Assembly: GCA_003167305.1 (NCBI GenBank)
Contig: PMTP01000093.1
Location: forward strand, 1-7,369
Length of the DNA stretch: 7,369 nt
DNA from: Acidobacteriaceae bacterium
GTDB taxonomy: Bacteria; Acidobacteriota; Terriglobia; Terriglobales; Acidobacteriaceae
Reading direction: 5' to 3'
The translations under genes and the position numbers were made by a program. The notes under the pieces were generated by a model. The model searched no databases, had not been told where the DNA came from, and saw only the letters and a program-made list of their open reading frames with translations. Below, in pieces: positions 1 to 4,812 of the stretch. Positions within the stretch are counted from its first letter, which is position 1. Every line of letters begins with the position of its first letter.

Positions 1-800
1 TCCTGGGGCAGGTCGCGCTCGGCGATGTCGATACCGTAAGTGGGAATCCCCTCGGTGATGCGAAAGGCCTCCAGCGAGGCCGCTCCCACCGGGTGAGCGC
101 CCGCCTTAACCAGCGCCTGCCAAAGCGCGGGAATCAAGGCCGCGCGCACCCACAGCTCGTAGTGCGGCGCGAGCACGCTGTAGGCCCGCACCACGCGCAT
201 GTCAAACCCGTTCCAGGCAGCGCGGGCGCTGGTCAGTGGCTCCTGCGGCACGGGCAGGCCCAGCCGCGCCAGCATATCGGCGGCCAACGGACCGGCAAGC
301 CCCAGCGCCGTCTCGCCGGTCAGCCCGCCAACCGCGTCCACACTCAGCGGCGCAAGTTCCACATCGTCCATAATGATGAAGCGGTCCAGGTGAGCCAGCA
401 GCCGGTCGTACTGGTCAGCGGCAATCGTCAGGTAGAGAGTATCGCCCTCGCGAGCCACGTGCAGGTCGCCCTGGATGCGCCCCTGAGCGTTGAGCACCAG
501 GTTCCATGCGCCGGCGTTCGCTGCCAGATCGTAGACCGTGTTCGTGACCATGCCGCTCAACCAGCGGAAGCGATCTTCGCCGCGCACGGCCATGCGCCGC
601 AACCAGCCCAGGTCGTGAACCGCCGCACCGAATGCCAGAGCCGCTGTTTCCTTCTCTGCCGCGTCCAACCTGAGAGGGGTCAGCGCACCGCGATAGGCTT
701 GAAGCTGCGGCGGCGCGGCAGTTTGTGCCAGCAGCATGGCGAGCGGGGTCGCTATGGGTTCAGTGGTCTTGAGGGCTGGGGGGATGGCCGTTTCAGTCAT
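1..800 (-). CDS. ygfZ: YgfZ/GcvT-like folate-binding protein, C-terminal part missing (runs off left edge)
   Basis: The reverse strand reads open from an ATG at 800-798 to the window edge, giving 266 codons. Residues 57-92 hold the N-terminal GcvT-like fold, including a GEDRFRWLSGMVTN stretch that matches the RFLxGMVTND segment of YgfZ. Residues 97-113 (NLVLNAQGRIQGDLHV) and 250-266 (EGIPTYGIDIAERDLPQ) match the next two conserved blocks. In the family the diagnostic KGCYxGQE motif follows soon after the last block, so it should lie just beyond the window. YgfZ proteins resemble the glycine-cleavage T protein, bind tetrahydrofolate and support Fe-S cluster enzymes such as MiaB; they act in the cytoplasm and are not aminomethyltransferases. 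The first ~50 residues are Ala/Pro/Thr-rich, poorly conserved in character, and not a signal peptide. No clear ribosome site precedes the ATG, so the start is less certain than the family; ATG codon 22 is an alternative. A true GcvT is the main alternative, but the GMVTN and LPQ-type blocks favour YgfZ. Confidence 0.85.
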   Translation of the reverse strand, partial: MTETAIPPALKTTEPIATPLAMLLAQTAAPPQLQAYRGALTPLRLDAAEKETAALAFGAAVHDLGWLRRMAVRGEDRFRWLSGMVTNTVYDLAANAGAWNLVLNAQGRIQGDLHVAREGDTLYLTIAADQYDRLLAHLDRFIIMDDVELAPLSVDAVGGLTGETALGLAGPLAADMLARLGLPVPQEPLTSARAAWNGFDMRVVRAYSVLAPHYELWVRAALIPALWQALVKAGAHPVGAASLEAFRITEGIPTYGIDIAERDLPQ

Positions 801-823
801 AGGGGATCGTTGTTGCCGGTTCG

Positions 824-853
824 GGCGCGAAGTTTCAGCGAAATTTTCGCGCC
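824..853. promoter_or_regulatory. Nested dyads upstream of the ygfZ-like gene
   Basis: GGCGCGAA (824-831) is an exact inverted repeat of TTCGCGCC (846-853), with a 14-nt spacer. A second, tighter dyad overlaps it: GCGAAA (838-843), one T, then TTTCGC (845-850). If transcription of the leftward gene starts from the promoter-like site at 867-895, the dyads lie in its 5' leader, 24-53 nt before the ATG, and could fold as a hairpin. On DNA they could equally be an operator serving both divergent genes. No regulator family can be named from the sequence. Confidence 0.4.
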
Positions 854-874
854 AGGCCGCATCCTGATTATAGC
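846..874 (+). promoter_or_regulatory. Weak candidate promoter for the metallopeptidase gene
   Basis: TATAGC (869-874) matches four of six -10 positions and overlaps the reverse-strand TATAAT. TTCGCG (846-851), 17 nt upstream, is a poor -35 element and forms part of the dyad arm. If used, it would give a leader of about 20 nt that includes the strong ribosome site. It is reported because the gap is too short to hold many alternatives. Confidence 0.22.
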
Positions 875-895
875 CTTGGAAGAAGATAGGGAGAA
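867..895 (-). promoter_or_regulatory. Candidate sigma70-type promoter for the ygfZ-like gene
   Basis: On the reverse strand a perfect TATAAT (867-872) lies 17 nt downstream of TTCTCC (890-895), which matches the -35 consensus only partly. The predicted start would be near 860, giving a leader of about 60 nt that carries the nested dyads. The -35 hexamer overlaps the ribosome site of the divergent peptidase gene. The call rests on the perfect -10 and correct spacing; GC-rich bacteria often have weak -35 elements. Confidence 0.45.
888..893 (+). promoter_or_regulatory. Ribosome binding site of the metallopeptidase gene
   Basis: AGGGAG lies 5 nt before the ATG at 899. It fixes that start, and a signal peptide follows immediately, in agreement with it. 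Confidence 0.7.
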
Positions 896-898
896 TCG

Positions 899-2566
899 AT
901 GAGCAAGCAGCACGGAAGGTTTCACGGATGGGCTTTGGTAGTGGCGTTGAGTTTTGCGGCATCCATTGCGCCAAGTCAGCAGCCGCCCGCCGCAACCGCC
1001 CCTCCAGTCACCGCCCCGCCGCAGATGGCCGGCAAGATCACTCCCGAGCAGGCGAGCCAGCTCTTCTCGCTCGTTGATGAGCTGATCAAATTCTCCTCCG
1101 ACGAGACCGGCCTGCCCATCAAGAGCCAGGTCAAGCGCCAGATCACCTCCCGCGCCACGGTCGAAAGCTATCTGAAAGAGAAGTTTGACGAAGACGAGAG
1201 CACCCGGCGCATGCAGCAAAGCGAAATCGTGCTCAAGAAATTCGGCCTGCTGGACCGCGATTTCGCCCTCAAGCCTTTTCTGCTGGCGCTTCTCAAAGAA
1301 CAGATCGAAGCCTACTACGACTTCAAGACCAAGACCGTCTACATGCTCGACTGGGTGGACATTGATAAGCAGAAGCCGGTGCTGGCCCACGAGCTGACGC
1401 ACGCGCTGCAGGACCAGCACACCGACCTGGAAAAGTGGAGCGACCAGACCCCCGATGACGTCTCGCTCAACCTAGCCGGCGACACCGACCACCTGGCCAA
1501 AGATGAGATGGACCCGGCCCGCCAGGCCGTCCTCGAGGGCCAGGCCACCGCCGTGATGATGGACTACATCCTCAAGCCGATGGGTAAGAGCCTGGTGAAA
1601 GACCCAGAGGTGATGGACTCCGTTAATCAGCAGATGTCGGCCTCGCAGGACTCGCCCATCCTGGCGCGCGCGCCGCTGCTGCTCTCCGAGTCGCTGCTCT
1701 TCCCTTATCGCGAGGGCCTCAGCTTCGAGCAGGATGTGTGGATGGACCAGGGTCAGACGGCGGCCTTTACCGGAACCCTGGATCACCCGCCCGCATCGAG
1801 CTGGGAGATCCTCAACCCGCGAGAGTACGAGGCGCGGCACACGCCCGCCGTGCCCCTGCTTCCCAACATTCATCCGCTGGTGGATTCGCTTTACAAGCCT
1901 TACGACATCGGCCAGATGGGCCAGCTAGACCTGCGCATTCTCACCGAGATCTTCGGCGGCGAGCAGGCCTCCCGCGATCTGACCCCGGCCTGGGACGGCG
2001 GCCTCTACTGGGCCGGCCAGCGCCTCAGCGCCAAGACTCCCGCCGACAAAGCCAAGACAGATTCCATCGCCATCCTTTATCTTTCGGCGTGGAAGAACGC
2101 CGCCTCCGCGCGGGCCTTCGCCGAGCTCTACGCGGATGAGCTGGAGCGCAAATACTCCAGCGTCCAGCTCGAATCGGGCTCCCAGAGCGCAGCCCAAGCC
2201 AGCCACTCTTCCGGATTCAAAGTCTTCCCGCCTCCAGCATCGCCGCCGGATGCATCTTCTGACGCGAATCACTCCGCTCCAGCGACATTACCCGGAGAGC
2301 AGGTCTACTCCACCAGCGAAGGCCCGGTGGTGATCACCACGCGCGGCAAGCTGGTCTTCGTCGCCGAGAGCTTCCCGCTCGACTTGGCCCGCAAACTCAC
2401 CGCCCTCGTCCTCGACGCACAAGGCACCGGCGATATGAAGTTGGCAGGCACACCGGAGCCGGGCGCGGAGATCGGCGAGCCGCTCACCGCCAGCCTCATC
2501 CGCTTCTTCTCCAACTGCGGCGTGATGAAAGCGGCTGTGGACGCAGAGATGATGGCGGGAAGGTAG
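899..2566 (+). CDS. Secreted HExxH zinc metallopeptidase-like protein, uncharacterised
   Basis: The 555-residue product starts with an export signal: basic residues K3-R7, a hydrophobic core at 11-24 and small residues before a Pro/Ala-rich tether (25-42). H164-E165-L-T-H168 inside AHELTHALQDQH is the gluzincin-type zinc motif, in which the two His bind zinc and Glu165 activates water. E213, in LEGQATAVM, is a likely third ligand. Further on, SSWEILNPREYEAR (300-313), GQLDLRILTEIFGG (341-354) and AWDGGLYW (364-371) fit the C-terminal half of bacterial and haloarchaeal exported proteins that share the HELxHALQDQ motif; I know of no established function for them. A Ser/Pro/Ala-rich linker (about 424-465) splits the C-terminal region. 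The start is supported by AGGGAG 5 nt upstream and by the signal peptide. The gene diverges from the ygfZ-like gene and converges on the AI-2E permease gene. Peptidase activity is inferred from the motif only; substrate is unknown and a non-enzymatic role is possible. Confidence 0.88.
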   Translation: MSKQHGRFHGWALVVALSFAASIAPSQQPPAATAPPVTAPPQMAGKITPEQASQLFSLVDELIKFSSDETGLPIKSQVKRQITSRATVESYLKEKFDEDESTRRMQQSEIVLKKFGLLDRDFALKPFLLALLKEQIEAYYDFKTKTVYMLDWVDIDKQKPVLAHELTHALQDQHTDLEKWSDQTPDDVSLNLAGDTDHLAKDEMDPARQAVLEGQATAVMMDYILKPMGKSLVKDPEVMDSVNQQMSASQDSPILARAPLLLSESLLFPYREGLSFEQDVWMDQGQTAAFTGTLDHPPASSWEILNPREYEARHTPAVPLLPNIHPLVDSLYKPYDIGQMGQLDLRILTEIFGGEQASRDLTPAWDGGLYWAGQRLSAKTPADKAKTDSIAILYLSAWKNAASARAFAELYADELERKYSSVQLESGSQSAAQASHSSGFKVFPPPASPPDASSDANHSAPATLPGEQVYSTSEGPVVITTRGKLVFVAESFPLDLARKLTALVLDAQGTGDMKLAGTPEPGAEIGEPLTASLIRFFSNCGVMKAAVDAEMMAGR

Positions 2567-2590
2567 AGCGGGATTCATTTACAGACCAGT

Positions 2591-2675
2591 AAGGATTGTC
2601 CTTGCGGCTTGTTAATGCCACAGGAAAGGGAATTGTCCGCCTTCATCGGCCTGGGAGTCAGGCAAGATCAGGCCG
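2591..2675. terminator. Convergent gap with two weak hairpins, possible bidirectional terminator
   Basis: Between the two convergent stop codons a small stem can form from 2589 to 2605 (AAGGA, loop TTG, TCCTT, plus two closing pairs, one of them G-T). A second, perfect 7-bp inverted repeat pairs CGGCCTG (2647-2653) with CAGGCCG (2669-2675) across a 15-nt loop, and its right arm overlaps the stop codon of the AI-2E gene. Neither is followed by a run of T on either strand, so a classical intrinsic terminator is not shown. The position between converging genes is the main argument. Confidence 0.25.
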
Positions 2676-3699
2676 CATCCTTGCGAACGAGATACTCATC
2701 GAGGAGCACGGCCACCAGCACAGCCGTGGGGACCGAGACCATGGCCCCGAGAATGCCTTCAAGAGCGGAGCCGACGATCAGGGCCACTAGGATGGCCAGG
2801 CTCGGAAGGCCTACGCTGCTCTTCATGATGCGGGGAGTGAGGTAGGAGTTTTCAACCTGTAGATAGATCACGTAGAAGATAGCGATTCCCAGTACGCGGC
2901 CCCAGGAGTCAATGGCCGCCACTAGCAGCGCCAGCGCGATGCAGATGGCAGCGCCCAGCACGGGGATGACGTTGAGCAGCCCGGTCAGCACGCCGAGCGC
3001 ATAGGCGTAGCGAACGTGAAGAGAGAGATAGACGATGGTGCTGGCGACTCCCAGGATGAGCATCAGGCTGCCCTGGCCAAGCAGCCATTTGCCCATGCGG
3101 ATCTTTGCCCGCTGAAAGGTCGCGTCGAGGCGTTCGCGGTTATCGCGCGGTAAGAAGGAAAGAAACCAGCGATAGGCTTGGTCACCTTCCAGAATGAAAT
3201 AAATGGTCAGAATAAAACCCATGAAGAGATCGAAGAGCTTGCCCGCCCAGTCGCTGATCGAGAACAGGAGATAAGTAGCTGCCTGACTCGCGAATCCCTG
3301 AAGCCGGGAACTGATATCCGCGGTGTCCAGGTGTTCAGCCAGAGGAACGTTTTTGAGCTTCTCCAAAAGTGCGGGCAAGCGCGATGGCATCTCCTGCGCA
3401 AAGCCATGCAGGTCGCTGATGACCGGCGGCAGCGCGAGGAATCCAAAGGCGGTAATGGCTCCGGCCAGAACGAGCAAGAGGAAAAAAATGGCTGATCCCT
3501 TAAATGGTTGCCAACGGCGAATGCGGAGCTGAGAAGTAAATCGCACCATCGGGGTGAGCACGACGGCAAAGAGCGCGCTGACATAGAGCATCACAAGCAC
3601 ATCGCGGATCAGCCAGGCTATGTAACAGGCCAGCCCAAGGGCAAAGGCGAAGATGATGTCGCGACGAAGATTGCGGGGGCTGCCCGACGGCTCTATCAT
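2668..3699 (-). CDS. AI-2E family transporter (PF01594-type permease)
   Basis: The 343-residue product has the usual family length and layout. Hydrophobic segments lie at about 14-30, 32-50, 69-93, 151-171, 208-227, 233-262, 265-281 and 299-333, a total near eight helices. A longer polar region (94-150) sits between the third and fourth. The signature C-terminal blocks are present: GLLNVIPVLGA (240-250), LQVENSYLTPRIM (280-292) and SVGLPSLAILVALIVGSALEG (around 295-315), ending in PTAVLVAVLLDEY. The family takes its name from E. coli TqsA, proposed to export autoinducer-2, but other members are reported as cation/proton antiporters, so the substrate here is open. No quorum-sensing synthase is visible nearby. 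It would sit in the inner membrane. The ATG is preceded by GGAG about 8 nt upstream. The gene follows the AIM24-like gene by 44 bp on the same strand, which suggests co-transcription. Confidence 0.92.
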   Translation of the reverse strand: MIEPSGSPRNLRRDIIFAFALGLACYIAWLIRDVLVMLYVSALFAVVLTPMVRFTSQLRIRRWQPFKGSAIFFLLLVLAGAITAFGFLALPPVISDLHGFAQEMPSRLPALLEKLKNVPLAEHLDTADISSRLQGFASQAATYLLFSISDWAGKLFDLFMGFILTIYFILEGDQAYRWFLSFLPRDNRERLDATFQRAKIRMGKWLLGQGSLMLILGVASTIVYLSLHVRYAYALGVLTGLLNVIPVLGAAICIALALLVAAIDSWGRVLGIAIFYVIYLQVENSYLTPRIMKSSVGLPSLAILVALIVGSALEGILGAMVSVPTAVLVAVLLDEYLVRKDAA

Positions 3700-3743
3700 G
3701 CGTGAGACTCCAGCAAGCCGGAGAGTGAATTGTCCGGCAAGGC

Positions 3744-4511
3744 CTATTCGTTACCACTAAGGATAGACCCCACGATCCCGCCCAGCAGGCCGCCGCCCAC
3801 AGCCGGTCCCACCTGGCGGTTCTCGGTGTGCGGCAGGTACTCGGCGATCTGGTGCGCCAGCCGCGAGATGGGCAGCGTTTGCAGCCACACCGCGCCGGGG
3901 CCCATCATCTCGGCCAGGAAAATTCCATCGCCGCCGAAGATCATGTTCTTGATGCCCGGCACGGTGGTGATTTGAAAGGCCACCGAGGACTGAAACGCGC
4001 CCACGTGGCCCGGATGCACGCGCAGCAGCTCGCCCGGCGCCAGGTTCTTCACAACCAGTTCGCCGCTCAGCTCCAGCCACGCCGTGCCCTGGCCGGCGAC
4101 CCGTTGCAGCAGGAATCCGTTGCCGCCAAAGACGCCCGCTCCCAGCGACTGCTGGAAGCCCACGCCGATGGTCACCTGCGGGGTAGCGCAGAGAAACCCA
4201 TGCCGGTGGACCATATACTCCGCGCCTGGCCCAACCTCGACCGGCACGATGTGCCCCGGCACCTTGGTGGCAAAGGAGACCACGCCGGGAGCGCCGTAGG
4301 CGCGGTATTCGGTCATGAACAAGCTGCCGCCGCCGGCCACGCGCTTGAGCACGCCGAAGAGGCCGCCACCTCCGCCCATCTGCGTGTGGGTGGTCATCTG
4401 GATCGAAGCGGTCATCCAGGAGAGCTCGCCGCTCTCGCTGAAAACGCTTTCGTTGGGTTCAAGCTGCACATCGAGCACGGGCATGGTCGTGCCCTGAATT
4501 TTGGTCTGCAT
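3744..4511 (-). CDS. AIM24 / TIGR00266 family protein
   Basis: The 255-residue product matches the bacterial TIGR00266 (AIM24, formerly DUF124) family in length and motifs. These include GELSWMTASIQMTT near 28-41, the GGGGGLFGVLKRVAGGGSLF segment (46-65), PGHIVPVEV (85-93), an SLGAGVFGGNGFLLQRVAGQG block (around 122-142), GELVVKNLAPGE (150-161) and the late GGDGIFLAEMMGPGAVWLQT block (193-212). The family has a repeated beta-strand fold; yeast AIM24 is mitochondrial, and the bacterial role is not settled. There is no signal peptide and no long helix, so a cytoplasmic or membrane-peripheral protein is likely. The tail (235-253) is strongly Gly-rich with hydrophobic residues between, resembling a glycine zipper that could touch membrane. 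A perfect AGGAGG 7 nt upstream selects this ATG over the internal Met10. It lies just upstream of the AI-2E permease gene and probably leads a two-gene transcript. Confidence 0.9.
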   Translation of the reverse strand: MQTKIQGTTMPVLDVQLEPNESVFSESGELSWMTASIQMTTHTQMGGGGGLFGVLKRVAGGGSLFMTEYRAYGAPGVVSFATKVPGHIVPVEVGPGAEYMVHRHGFLCATPQVTIGVGFQQSLGAGVFGGNGFLLQRVAGQGTAWLELSGELVVKNLAPGELLRVHPGHVGAFQSSVAFQITTVPGIKNMIFGGDGIFLAEMMGPGAVWLQTLPISRLAHQIAEYLPHTENRQVGPAVGGGLLGGIVGSILSGNE

Positions 4512-4518
4512 GGTGAGG

Positions 4519-4524
4519 CCTCCT
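4519..4524 (-). promoter_or_regulatory. Strong ribosome binding site of the AIM24-like gene
   Basis: The reverse strand reads AGGAGG with a 7-nt spacer to the ATG at 4511. It is the best ribosome site in the window and settles the start between Met1 and the in-frame Met10. Confidence 0.8.
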
Positions 4525-4609
4525 AATAATGGAAAGTGTACCTGCCGAGACCGGCGGAATGTCGAGTTAAAATCTTATCTCTATGAAGAAGATGCAAGCC
4601 GTGCGTTCT

Positions 4610-4635
4610 CCCAAGTCTGAAAGTCCAGACATGGG
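4610..4635. repeat. Imperfect hairpin at the left end of the repeat-like element
   Basis: CCCA (4610-4613) pairs with TGGG (4632-4635), and GTCTG (4615-4619) with CAGAC (4626-4630). A single A/A mismatch separates the two blocks, and the loop is 6 nt. The right arm runs into the first TGGGGCACCC copy. It could act in RNA from the GH3 transcript or ahead of the AIM24-like gene; no T-run follows it on either strand. Confidence 0.5.
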
Positions 4636-4706
4636 GCACCCGACCGGTCTGCGTATTGATGTGAACATCGGCAAAGCAGCGTAGGTGGCATTCCACCCTA
4701 GATCAC

Positions 4707-4731
4707 CCAACCGACGAAGACCTGTCGTTGG
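4707..4731. repeat. Imperfect hairpin in the middle of the repeat-like element
   Basis: CCAA (4707-4710) pairs with TTGG (4728-4731), and CGAC (4712-4715) with GTCG (4724-4727). There is one bulged C (4711) and an 8-nt loop, and an extra C-G pair (4706/4732) may close it. No T-run follows on either strand, so a classical terminator is not indicated. Confidence 0.5.
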
Positions 4732-4812
4732 GGACCCCGAAGCCGCAAAAACAAAAACGCGGCGAGGGTGGGGCACCCATTTCCTTACGCTATCCGTGAA
4801 AATACTCCGCGC

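Larger units (their letters stand above)
4610..4778. repeat. Structured intergenic repeat-like element, Acidobacteria-style
   Basis: The element contains two direct copies of TGGGGCACCC (4632-4641 and 4769-4778) and two hairpins (4610-4635 and 4707-4731). A GGGGACCCC palindrome (4730-4738) directly follows the second hairpin. The AAAAACAAAAACGCGGCGAGGG composition before the last copy differs sharply from the surrounding genes. I associate segments of this style, with GGGGCACCC-type ends and A-rich strings, with dispersed intergenic repeats of Terriglobia genomes. That is recollection, not a search. The exact borders are uncertain. Confidence 0.45.
4512..4812. other. Gene-free stretch between the GH3 and AIM24-like genes
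   Basis: This 301-bp stretch lies downstream of the GH3 stop and upstream of the AIM24-like start. Its left 90 bp hold the AGGAGG ribosome site and an AT-rich patch (about 4565-4582) where a promoter for the AIM24-like gene could lie; I found no hexamer pair good enough to call. The remainder is the structured repeat described separately. The only open frame (reverse, 4567-4776) encodes a low-quality peptide without a ribosome site and is not called. Confidence 0.6.

Noticed and set aside
93..902. A 269-codon open frame on the forward strand
   Set aside because: It is antisense to the ygfZ-like gene, rich in Arg/Gln/His with no motif, and crosses the divergent promoter region and the start of the peptidase gene.
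797..1420. A 207-codon reverse frame overlapping the start of the peptidase gene
   Set aside because: It is antisense to the signal peptide and zinc-site region of a convincing forward gene and has no domain or ribosome site. Its TGA merely overlaps the ygfZ-like ATG.
2589..2605. The small AAGGA/TCCTT hairpin as a proven terminator
   Set aside because: The stem is short and no T-run follows on either strand, so it is only listed as a weak possibility.
2668..3699. A quorum-sensing system based on the AI-2E name
   Set aside because: The family name reflects one E. coli member; no luxS, lsr genes or receptor are present in the window, and other members transport ions.
3828..4526. A 232-codon forward frame opposite the AIM24-like gene
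   Set aside because: The composition is His/Arg/Ala-rich without motifs, while the reverse strand has the family blocks and a perfect ribosome site.
4567..4776. A 69-codon reverse frame in the gene-free stretch
   Set aside because: It coincides with the repeat-like element, has no ribosome site, and its peptide looks like translated repeat rather than a protein.
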